A stretch of DNA of 39,652 nucleotides from CAZCAC01 sp964496575 (lineage in GTDB: Bacteria; Planctomycetota; UBA1135; GCA-002686595): positions 1 through 39,652 of the forward strand of contig CAZCAC010000080.1 in the NCBI GenBank assembly GCA_964496575.1, read 5' to 3'. Position numbers and translations under genes: made by a program. Shown here piece after piece: positions 16,696 through 23,680 of the stretch. The notes below the pieces were generated by a model. The model did no database searches and was not told the origin of the DNA. It worked only from the letters and a program-made list of their open reading frames with translations. Position 1 is the stretch's first letter; the number at the start of each line of letters is the position of its first letter.

Positions 16696-17505
16696 CTACC
16701 CGCCTTCCTCGCCTCGCCCCTTCCGCTTCTTCTTCCGATCCTCTTTCTTCTTCTGGTCGAGCCCCCAGTACTTGTTCCACACGGCCTGCTCCTTCCTCGT
16801 CAGGCCGGTCGGCTGGGGGGTCATCTCGAAGTCCTTCTTGTTCGCCTTCCACCAGTCCGCCCAGGCCTTCTCCTCCCGGCCGAAGTCCTCGCCGGTGAGC
16901 ACCTTCAGCGCGTTGCGGAACTCGCCCATCAGCGGTTGCCCACCGCCCCCGCGCTTCCCGGCGCGGCGGCCGGTCTTCTTGATCATGCTCATCAGCTCCT
17001 CGACCGACTGCTTGTCGCGGATGTTGCCCAGGCTGTAGATGCGAGCGATGTGCACCTGCTTCGGCGCTTCCGCCAGCATGTTGTCGGTCAGGATCTCGAT
17101 CGACTTCGGGCTGCCGTGCTGCCCGATTGCCTTGATCATCGCCTCGTGGAGCCTGTCGTCCTTCCTGATCGCCTTGTCCTTCTTCAGGCTCGTATGAAGC
17201 GCGTCGAGGGCGTCGGGGTGCTTCAGCCAGCGCAACGACTCGATCGACGCGGTGCGCACCACCGTGTCCTTGTCCTTCAAGCCCTTAGCGATCCAGTCGA
17301 TCACCTCGCCGTCGTTGACCTTGCCGAACTTCTTCAAGGCCTCGAGACGCTCAGTCGTCTTACCCTTTTGAAACGCCTCCTTGAGGCCGGCGACGGCCTC
17401 CTCGACCTGTGCGGGGTCGGGGGCGGGAGGCTGATCGACCGGGGGCGTGTCGTCCTGCAGGGGAGGTGCGACGAACAGCGTGGCGGCGAGGATCAGGTTC
17501 AGCAT
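16696..17505 (-). CDS. Exported HEAT-repeat protein
   Basis: A 269-residue protein with a short signal peptide (MLNLILAATLFVAPP). A Pro/Asp-rich linker leads into helical pairs typical of HEAT repeats at about residues 35-165 (for example EVIDWIAKGLKDKDTVVRTASIESLRWL). A Trp-rich segment (AWADWWKANKKDFE) common in planctomycete HEAT proteins follows, and the C-terminus is very Lys/Arg-rich. It is probably a scaffold or binding protein; no catalytic residues are visible. A GGAG Shine-Dalgarno lies 6 nt before the ATG. The gene converges on the arylsulfotransferase-like gene with a 13-bp gap. Confidence 0.78.
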   Translation of the reverse strand: MLNLILAATLFVAPPLQDDTPPVDQPPAPDPAQVEEAVAGLKEAFQKGKTTERLEALKKFGKVNDGEVIDWIAKGLKDKDTVVRTASIESLRWLKHPDALDALHTSLKKDKAIRKDDRLHEAMIKAIGQHGSPKSIEILTDNMLAEAPKQVHIARIYSLGNIRDKQSVEELMSMIKKTGRRAGKRGGGGQPLMGEFRNALKVLTGEDFGREEKAWADWWKANKKDFEMTPQPTGLTRKEQAVWNKYWGLDQKKKEDRKKKRKGRGEEGG

Positions 17506-17552
17506 GACGTGCTCCGTTGCAGGCGGTCGGATACGGGCTCAGGCACAGCTTA

Positions 17553-17579
17553 GGAACCCCGAGCGGGCGTGTGGGTTCC
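17553..17579. other. Hairpin in intergenic region
   Basis: GGAACCC pairs with GGGTTCC around a 13-nt loop. It lies between the phosphoesterase 3' end and the HEAT gene 5' end, both on the minus strand. It could end transcription from the first or sit in the leader of the second. No T-run follows the stem directly, though AAAAAG follows 8 nt later on the plus strand. Confidence 0.3.
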
Positions 17580-17701
17580 GTGAAACCAAAAAGAGGTACC
17601 CGGCGTTCCAACCTTGTATCGACCGCGTGAGGGCCGGGGCTGAGCGGTCTCTCCGATGCGGGCCATCGGTCATCCAGGCGAGATCCCCGCTCGCCGGCCG
17701 C

Positions 17702-18163
17702 TCAGACCAGGTAGACGACCTCCGCTTCGGGGCGCTCTTCCCCCGGCCGGAGACGCGCCAGCGTCACCGGCAGTCGCAGCCGACGTGGCCCCGCGCTCCC
17801 GGGGTTGAGGAAGAGCACGCTGCCGTTCTGCTCGATCTTCGGGGCGTGGGTGTGGCCGCTGACCACCACGTCGATCTCCTGCGCGAAAGGATCCACGCCC
17901 AGCTCGGTGAAGTCGTGGACCAGGTGGACGCGCAGCCCCAGGCACTCGACGGTCAGCTGCTCGGGCACGCCGGCGGCGGTCGGCCCGTAGTCGGTGTTCC
18001 CGCGCACCAGCGAGACCGGCGCGATCTGGCGCAGGCCGGCGATCACGGCCTCGCTCCCGTAGTCCCCGGCGTGCACGATGTGGGAGCACCCCTTCAGGGC
18101 CTCGATCGTCTCCGGGCGGAGGAGGCCGTGGGTGTCCGACAGGACTCCGATCCATTGATCCAT
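17702..18163 (-). CDS. YfcE/MJ0936-type metallophosphoesterase
   Basis: A 153-residue cytoplasmic phosphodiesterase of the calcineurin-like superfamily, the usual length for the YfcE/MJ0936 group. Metal-binding motifs occur in order: SDTHG (Asp10, His12), HAGDYGS, RGNTD, LVHDF and SGHTHAP. Family members hydrolyse phosphodiesters such as bis-pNPP or cyclic nucleotides with Mn or Ni; the natural substrate is unclear. I start at Met 18163 rather than the upstream 18184 because a TATTCT element sits 6 nt before it and the conserved first strand begins immediately. It is divergent from the ABC transporter operon. Confidence 0.88.
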   Translation of the reverse strand: MDQWIGVLSDTHGLLRPETIEALKGCSHIVHAGDYGSEAVIAGLRQIAPVSLVRGNTDYGPTAAGVPEQLTVECLGLRVHLVHDFTELGVDPFAQEIDVVVSGHTHAPKIEQNGSVLFLNPGSAGPRRLRLPVTLARLRPGEERPEAEVVYLV

Positions 18164-18169
18164 CGGGTA

Positions 18170-18175
18170 AGAATA
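18170..18175 (-). promoter_or_regulatory. Putative -10 element of the phosphoesterase gene
   Basis: TATTCT, then TACCCG, then the ATG at 18163. The spacing and the lack of a Shine-Dalgarno fit leaderless transcription. Confidence 0.5.
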
Positions 18176-18320
18176 GCGTACCACTGGCCCGTGGTGTGAC
18201 CGGAGTTCGGGGAGTTCGAAGAACCGGGGAACGACCGGAACTGCCCGCCGTCCCGCCGGTTTCGGGGAGCTTCGGGTCGGCTTCTGCCCCCCGAGCGCGC
18301 ACCCCTGCCGCGAAGCCGTT

Positions 18321-18326
18321 TAGACT
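18321..18326 (+). promoter_or_regulatory. Putative -10 element of the ABC transporter operon
   Basis: TAGACT lies 25 nt before the ATG at 18352, leaving a leader of about 20 nt that contains a run of eight or more C and the GAGGAG Shine-Dalgarno. This is a conventional leadered arrangement, unlike several neighbours. Confidence 0.45.
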
Positions 18327-18351
18327 TGCGCCCCCCCCAAGAGGAGTACTC

Positions 18352-19095
18352 ATGACGACGATCGCCAGCGCCGACCAGCTCTACCGCTTCTTCAACCAGG
18401 GTGACGAACAGGTCGCCGTGCTCAAGGGCCTCTCGCTCGAGGTCACCGAGCGCGAGTTCGTCTGCGTGATGGGGCCGAGCGGCTCCGGGAAGTCGACGCT
18501 GCTGCACGTGCTCTCCGGGATCGACCAGCCCGACGCGGGCAAGGTCACCCTGGCCGGTGAGCTGCTCCAGGAGATCAGCGAGAGCAAGCGCACCCGGCTG
18601 CGGCGCGAGACGATCGGGCACGTCTTCCAGTTCTTCAACCTGCTGCCGAACCTGACCGTGCTGGAGAATGTCCAGGTCCCGCTCGCGATCCAGGGGATCT
18701 CCGTCACGCAGGAGACGCCGCGGATCGAGGCCATCCTCGAGCGCCTCGGCCTCGCGGGCCGCGAGGGCGCGTTCCCGCACGAGCTCTCCGGCGGCGAGAT
18801 GCAGCGCGTCTCGATCGCCCGCGCGCTGGTCGGCGGGCAGCCGCTGCTCCTGTGCGACGAGCCGACCGGCAACCTGGCGCAAGGAGCCGGGCTCGAGGTG
18901 ATGCAGCTCCTGCGCAACCTCTGCGACGAGGACGGGCGCTCGGTGCTGCTGGTCACCCACAACCCGCGCGACGCGACCTTCGCCGATCGTCTGTTGTTCC
19001 TCGTCGACGGCGAGCTCGCCCCCGACGTCGAGCTATGCGGTCCCGACATTCCGGTGGAGAAGGTCCACGAGACTCTCGCTGCGCTACACATCTGA
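18352..19095 (+). CDS. LolD/MacB-type ABC transporter ATPase
   Basis: A 247-residue ATPase that would power the adjoining FtsX-type permease. Walker A is GPSGSGKST (41-49), the Q-loop region is GHVFQFFNLLP, the signature is LSGGE (145-149), Walker B is LLLCDEP (165-171) and the switch His is in LVTHN. The closest classes are LolD (lipoprotein release), MacB-type efflux and FtsE. GAGGAG lies 5 nt before the ATG. Its stop overlaps the start of the permease by one base (TGATG), so the two are translationally coupled. One oddity is GNLAQGAG where most homologues have GNLD; the D-loop Asp is replaced by Ala. Confidence 0.9.
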   Translation: MTTIASADQLYRFFNQGDEQVAVLKGLSLEVTEREFVCVMGPSGSGKSTLLHVLSGIDQPDAGKVTLAGELLQEISESKRTRLRRETIGHVFQFFNLLPNLTVLENVQVPLAIQGISVTQETPRIEAILERLGLAGREGAFPHELSGGEMQRVSIARALVGGQPLLLCDEPTGNLAQGAGLEVMQLLRNLCDEDGRSVLLVTHNPRDATFADRLLFLVDGELAPDVELCGPDIPVEKVHETLAALHI

Positions 19096-21716
19096 TGAAG
19101 CTCGCCAGGATTCTCGCCAGCCGCAGCCTCCTGCAGCGGCCGGCGCGCACGATCTTCTCGATCCTCGGCATCGCCGTCGGGATCGCCACCGTGGTCACCG
19201 TCTACACGCTCGACCACAACACGATTCGCGGGCTGAAGGAACGCTTTCAGACCGAAACGGACTGGACTCCCGAGTTCGAGGTCAGCCCCGCGCCCGAGGT
19301 GGAGGATCCGCGCGGCGTCCTGGATGGGATCGAGGGGATCGCGGACGCCGCCGCCTTCTTCCAGGGCGAGGTCGTCCTGCGCAAACCGGGTGATCCGCGC
19401 GCGCCGGCCGGCAGCAACCGCGGCGGCAAGCGCGTCCGGATGCTGGCGGTCGAGGCCGAGGTCCTGCCGCGCATGGACGCGTACGAGCTGCTCGAGGGCG
19501 CCGACCTCGAGGTCGAGGCGGAGGAGCCCGGCGTCCTGGTCGGTCCGGCGATCGCTGAGGAGCTCTCCCTGGCCGTCGGCGACCGGATCGAGCTGGCGCG
19601 CCCGATGCGGCGCGCGCCCAAGGTCTGCATCGACGGGGTGATGCAGGAACGCGAGGGCGCCCGTCCGCGGGCCCCCATCGGCATGCTCTTCACGGTCAGC
19701 GGGATCCTCAAGGCGGAGAAGCTCGGCCGCCACGCCGAGGGCGAGATCGTGCTGATCGACTACCCACGCGGCGAGACACTCTTCGAGGGTGCGCGTACCT
19801 CGACCAAGTTCTGGGTGCAGCCGGACCCGGTGGTCAACATTGAGGACCTGCACGCGCACCTCGCGCCGAGTTTCGCCTACGACACCAAGAAGAGCACCCT
19901 CACCGGCCGGACGGCGAACGAGCGCGCGTACCGCAACGGCGTGTACATGGCCGGACTGCTCGCGCTGATGCTCGGGCTGTACGTGATCTTCCACACGCTG
20001 TCGATGTCCTTGATCGAGCGGGTCCGCGAGATCGGCGTGCTGCACGCGATCGGTGCGGGGCGGCGGCAGATCGCGCGCATCTTCCTGCTCGAGGCGCTGC
20101 TCCTCTCGGGTCTGGGCGGGCTGCTCGGCCTCGTCGTTGGGGTCGGTCTGGCCAAGATCCTGCTGGCGGCGGGCATCACCTCGACCGGCAGCGGCAAGCA
20201 CTTCGAGGGTTTCGAGATCCCGTGGGGAGTCTTCCCGCTGGCCGCGCTCGGGGTGGGCACCGCGCTGCTCGGCTCGATCTTCCCGCTGGTCCGCGCGCGC
20301 AACGCGAGCACCGTAGAGGCGCTGCGCGGCGAGAAGGCGATGGAGCACCGGGCGGTCGCACACGGCTTCCACGTCTTCATCGCCATCCTGATCGCGGTGC
20401 TGCTGCCCACGCTCTACTTCACCATCGTTCCGATCGTCGGTGAGGCGAGCGGGCCGCTGGTCGGTTCGATCCTGCTGGCGGTCGCCATCCTCGGGCTGCT
20501 GCTCGCCGTGCCCCTGCTCATCCCGGGGATCGTCTCGTCGCTCTGCCGGTTACTGACCCGGCCGCTGACGCGTTTGTTCCCCTTCGCCGGCTCGATGGCT
20601 TCGAAGACGATGCTGGCCAACCCGCGTCGGATCGCCGTCTCGACCGCCGCGATCGCGCTGGTGTGTGCCGCGTTCATCGGCTTGAAGGCGATGACCGCGA
20701 GCCTGCACGGCGAGGTCGATACCTGGGCCGAGACTGCGCTGACCGACAAGGTCTGGGTGAGCAACCTCCCGGAGGTCGAGCTCGCCAGGTTGCGCGAGGC
20801 GCTGCACCAGCACCCGGAGATCATCGGGGTCGAACCGGGGGACGTGCGGACCTACGGGACCTTCCTGATGATCGGCTTGCAAGCCGACGAGCTGGTCGAA
20901 TACGGACTGCTGTCGCGCGATCCCCTGTTGAAGGTGGCGCTCGAGGAAGACCACGGGATGATCGTCTCACGACGCGCGGCCAACGAGCGCGGCCTGGCGG
21001 TCGGAGACTCCGTCCCGGTGCGCGTCGGCTCGGGAGCAGTGATCGCCTTCCGCGTCATCGGCATCACCGACGAGTACGGCTACTTCCCCAGGCCCGACGA
21101 GCGGATGTACGGCGTGGTGAGCGATCGCTACATGAAGCAGTACTTCTGCCTCGATCTGGACCATTCCGAGCAGATCAGCGTTCGTCTTCGCGACGGCAGC
21201 GATCCCGGCATCGTCGAGGCGGCGGTGCTCGACGCGCTGGGCGGGGGAGGGAAGCCCGCTTTCCTCACCGGCGAGGAGCTGCTCGAGCTGCACGTCACCG
21301 ACATCGAGGAGGACTTCGCGCTCTTCGACCTGATCCTCTTGATGACCGCGCTGCTCGCGGCGCTCGGGGTGCTGAACGGCCAGCTCCTCTCGGCGCTCGA
21401 GCGCTCCAAGGAACTGGGTGTGCTGAGGGCGCTCGGCGCCGACAGCAAGCAGATCGGCGGCATGGTCTGGCTCGAGTCGGCAGTGATGGGCTTCTTCGGC
21501 GCCGTCCTCGGTCTGGCGCTGGGCGCGATCCTGGGGCCGGTGATCATCCGTTCGCTGGAGACGCTCTCGGGCCTGGGGTTGCCGTGGGTCGGCGCGGGGT
21601 GGTGGAACCTGATCGTCCTCTGCGCGGCGGTGGCGATCACCGTGGCGGCCGGGGCGTACCCCGTGTGGCGCATGAACCGGACGGATACGGTGAGAGCGAT
21701 CCGGACCGGCGGTTGA
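19095..21716 (+). CDS. FtsX-family ABC transporter permease (LolC/E-MacB-like)
   Basis: An 873-residue inner-membrane protein. Residues 1-45 include the first membrane helix, followed by a periplasmic domain of about 220 residues. The first FtsX core is at about 275-410 (LLALMLGLYVIFHTLS, then the coupling helix ERVREIGVLHAIGAGRRQI). A second half repeats the plan, with a second periplasmic domain and a C-terminal FtsX core (ERSKELGVLRALGADSKQIGG and two more helices). Two FtsX cores in one chain give a full permease, so one of these may pair with an ATPase dimer. Roles in this family are lipoprotein sorting, peptide efflux or lipid transport. It is coupled to the ATPase gene and followed by an intrinsic terminator. 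Confidence 0.9.
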   Translation: MKLARILASRSLLQRPARTIFSILGIAVGIATVVTVYTLDHNTIRGLKERFQTETDWTPEFEVSPAPEVEDPRGVLDGIEGIADAAAFFQGEVVLRKPGDPRAPAGSNRGGKRVRMLAVEAEVLPRMDAYELLEGADLEVEAEEPGVLVGPAIAEELSLAVGDRIELARPMRRAPKVCIDGVMQEREGARPRAPIGMLFTVSGILKAEKLGRHAEGEIVLIDYPRGETLFEGARTSTKFWVQPDPVVNIEDLHAHLAPSFAYDTKKSTLTGRTANERAYRNGVYMAGLLALMLGLYVIFHTLSMSLIERVREIGVLHAIGAGRRQIARIFLLEALLLSGLGGLLGLVVGVGLAKILLAAGITSTGSGKHFEGFEIPWGVFPLAALGVGTALLGSIFPLVRARNASTVEALRGEKAMEHRAVAHGFHVFIAILIAVLLPTLYFTIVPIVGEASGPLVGSILLAVAILGLLLAVPLLIPGIVSSLCRLLTRPLTRLFPFAGSMASKTMLANPRRIAVSTAAIALVCAAFIGLKAMTASLHGEVDTWAETALTDKVWVSNLPEVELARLREALHQHPEIIGVEPGDVRTYGTFLMIGLQADELVEYGLLSRDPLLKVALEEDHGMIVSRRAANERGLAVGDSVPVRVGSGAVIAFRVIGITDEYGYFPRPDERMYGVVSDRYMKQYFCLDLDHSEQISVRLRDGSDPGIVEAAVLDALGGGGKPAFLTGEELLELHVTDIEEDFALFDLILLMTALLAALGVLNGQLLSALERSKELGVLRALGADSKQIGGMVWLESAVMGFFGAVLGLALGAILGPVIIRSLETLSGLGLPWVGAGWWNLIVLCAAVAITVAAGAYPVWRMNRTDTVRAIRTGG

Positions 21717-21724
21717 GATCGACG

Positions 21725-21765
21725 CCGCGGCCCTCGAGAGAATCGAGGGTCGCGGGTTTGTTATC
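21725..21765 (+). terminator. Intrinsic terminator after the ABC operon
   Basis: A 13-bp GC-rich stem (21725-21737 with 21743-21755, one G-T pair) closes a GAGAA loop and is followed by GTTTGTTAT. It lies 8 bp after the permease stop. Its T-rich tail merges into the TATCTT element of the next gene. Confidence 0.75.
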
Positions 21766-21767
21766 TT
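21762..21767 (+). promoter_or_regulatory. Putative -10 element before the leader ORF and PLP enzyme
   Basis: TATCTT lies 7 nt before the ATG of a 20-codon ORF at 21775 and 77 nt before the PLP enzyme. It follows the same TANNNT, N7, ATG pattern found before other genes here. Confidence 0.45.
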
Positions 21768-21774
21768 GCGGCGG

Positions 21775-21837
21775 ATGCCAGTCCGATCCAGTCGCTGGTC
21801 GGATCTCTATCGCTCCCGTTCTCTCCCGCCGCGGTAA
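21775..21837 (+). CDS. Possible 20-codon leader peptide
   Basis: An ATG placed 7 nt after TATCTT opens a 20-codon frame rich in Arg and Ser (5 Arg, 5 Ser, one Trp, one Tyr) that ends in TAA, 7 nt before the ATG of the PLP enzyme. The frame is out of phase with that gene, which has no Shine-Dalgarno, so reinitiation after the leader is conceivable. There is no run of Cys or Met codons that would mark a classical attenuator for sulfur amino acids. It may equally be a chance ORF in the leader. Confidence 0.3.
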   Translation: MPVRSSRWSDLYRSRSLPPR

Positions 21838-21844
21838 CTCGTTC

Positions 21845-22984
21845 ATGCGCTTCGAAACCAAGCTGATCCACGCCGGCACGCCCACCCCTCGTCACGAGGG
21901 AGCAGTGGTCACTCCCATCTACCAGTCCGCGATGTTCGAGTACGCGGGTGAGGAGGAGTACCACGACCTCAAGTACATCCGGTTGAACAACACACCGAAT
22001 CACCGGGAGCTGCACGCGAAGCTGGCCGCGCTGGAAGGAGCGGAGGACGCGCTGGTGACCGGCAGCGGAATGGCGGCGATCTCGGCGTCACTCCTCGCGG
22101 TCCTCCAGGGCGGCGATCACTTCCTGGCCCAGGATTGCCTGTACGGGGGCACGCACGATTTGATCACGAAGGACCTGCCGGGGCTCGGAATCGAGCACGA
22201 TCTCGTCGACGGCACCGACCCCGCGGCGTGGGAGGCGAAGCTGCGGACGAATACGAAGGCGCTGTACCTGGAGACGCTGTCCAATCCGCTGCTCGGGCTG
22301 TCCGACGTGAAAGCGGCGGTGGAGTTCGCGCGCGCGAACGGGCTGGTGACGTTGATCGACAACACGTTCCCCAGCCCCTGCAACTTCCGCCCGGCGGAGT
22401 GGGGGATCGATCTCTCGCTGCATAGCTGTACCAAGTACCTGAATGGCCATTCCGACATCGTCGCGGGGGCTGTGATCGGGAGCGTGGAGCTCGTGCGCGA
22501 GGTGCGCCACAAGCTCAACCACTTCGGCGGCTCGCTCGATCCGCACGCCTGCTTCCTCCTGTGTCGCGGTATGAAGACGCTGGCGGTGCGAATGCACCAC
22601 CAGAACGAGGCGGGGCTGACGCTGGCCCGTGCGCTGGAGGCGAACCCGGCCGTGAGCAACGTGAACTACCCCGGACTGGAGAGTCACCCGCAGCACGCCA
22701 TGGCCAGGGAGCTGCTCGACGGGATGGGTGGGATGCTTTCGTTCGAGCTGAAGGGCGGCCTCGGGGCGGCGTTACGGATGATGGAGCGCTTGAAGCTGCC
22801 GATCAATGCGCCGAGCCTCGGTGGTGTCGAGTCGCTGGTGACGCGCCCGGTCACGACCTCGCACGCCGGGCTGAGCAAGGCGGCCTGCGAGGAGTCGGGG
22901 ATCTCCGACTCACTGGTGCGGGTGTCGGTGGGGCTCGAAGCGGCGGAGGATCTGACCGAGGACTTCGCGCAGGCGCTCTCCTGA
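21845..22984 (+). CDS. Cys/Met-metabolism PLP enzyme (cystathionine gamma-synthase/lyase family)
   Basis: A 379-residue PLP-dependent trans-sulfuration-type enzyme of normal length. Family landmarks are IHAGTPTP near the N-terminus, VTPIYQSA, the phosphate-binding GSGMAAIS (73-80), YGGTHDL, ETLSNP, the IDNTF pocket with the PLP-contacting Asp, and the Schiff-base Lys197 in SCTKYLNGHSD. The C-terminal SLGGVESLVTRP(...)SH segment matches the substrate-carboxylate region. It is a cytoplasmic enzyme for cystathionine formation or cleavage, methionine gamma-lyase activity or sulfhydrylation; the exact reaction cannot be fixed from these motifs. It is monocistronic, after the ABC operon terminator. 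Confidence 0.9.
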   Translation: MRFETKLIHAGTPTPRHEGAVVTPIYQSAMFEYAGEEEYHDLKYIRLNNTPNHRELHAKLAALEGAEDALVTGSGMAAISASLLAVLQGGDHFLAQDCLYGGTHDLITKDLPGLGIEHDLVDGTDPAAWEAKLRTNTKALYLETLSNPLLGLSDVKAAVEFARANGLVTLIDNTFPSPCNFRPAEWGIDLSLHSCTKYLNGHSDIVAGAVIGSVELVREVRHKLNHFGGSLDPHACFLLCRGMKTLAVRMHHQNEAGLTLARALEANPAVSNVNYPGLESHPQHAMARELLDGMGGMLSFELKGGLGAALRMMERLKLPINAPSLGGVESLVTRPVTTSHAGLSKAACEESGISDSLVRVSVGLEAAEDLTEDFAQALS

Positions 22985-23064
22985 TTGCCGTTCCCGGCTC
23001 CCTCTCGTTTTGTCGTTGCCCGATCGGGGCGAGATGGCTATCAAGGAGGCGGAGACACGTTCAA

Positions 23065-23427
23065 ATGCGCCGCCTGGCAACAGCGAATGGTGTAGTCCCC
23101 CAGCAATTCGTGATAACGGCCAAACCACGACAGCGGTTGGCCGCATTCGTCATCGATTCGGTGGTCCTGTTTGGCCCGTTGTCGCTCTTCGGATTGATCG
23201 CGATGTCAGCCGATACTTCGGGGCATCTAGACTTCGACCCCAGGATTGTGACATTCGTCCCCCTGGCGGTCCTGTTCCTGATTTGTCGTGACGGTGTACC
23301 GAGACCGAACACTCTCCGCCTGTCGGGATTGGCCAGGGCGCGGCGTTCCCAGCAGCACAACACAGCACTCGAGGGCGCGACCGGGATTCCTGGCCGTGGT
23401 CCGTCGGCGATCGCGGGTGACCGGTGA
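23065..23427 (+). pseudogene. RDD-family membrane protein, N-terminal remnant
   Basis: The 120-codon frame begins like an RDD-domain membrane protein: KPRQRLAAFVIDSVVLFGPL carries the R-L-A-A-F-x-I-D motif in the first membrane helix, a second helix follows (IVTFVPLAVLFLI), and then CRDGV as expected for the loop that contains the second conserved Asp. After that the sequence should continue into a Gly-Lys-Arg-Leu motif and a third helix but becomes low-hydrophobicity, Arg- and Gln-rich sequence and stops. No other frame restores the family convincingly. It is probably a decayed gene with one or more frameshifts; the gene function (transport-related in some families) is not known. Confidence 0.45.
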
Positions 23428-23680
23428 AGAGTGTCCGGTCCCGGCACCAGAGAGGGTGGGAGCCCAGCACAAGTCATTGCCTGACCAAGAGTTACGTGTT
23501 GGCGGCCAACCGCGGCCGACGGGAGGACTCCGGGGGCGGAGAACCGGAACAGAATCGCCAAAATCTCTAAACCGAGTGGGCGAGCCGGCGTTTACACAAG
23601 CTCCCACCCCGGCGCTCCTGATGCCGGGATCCAGTTCCCCCCAGCCGTACGATTTCCTCCCCGGTTCGCCGCCCATCCCC
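23428..23680. other. Non-coding or decayed stretch before the TonB receptor
   Basis: Frames are open here but encode Arg/Gly/Pro-rich sequence without recognisable domains, and the large frame of the TonB receptor extends back through it only by GC bias. It may hold the eroded 3' part of the RDD gene plus the receptor's promoter. A TACGAT hexamer at 23648-23653 lies 27 nt before the start I chose for the receptor. Confidence 0.4.

Noticed and set aside
21717..21844. SAM or cobalamin riboswitch before the PLP enzyme
   Set aside because: The leader from the putative promoter is about 75 nt and contains no conserved riboswitch core; the only strong hairpin is the terminator of the upstream operon.
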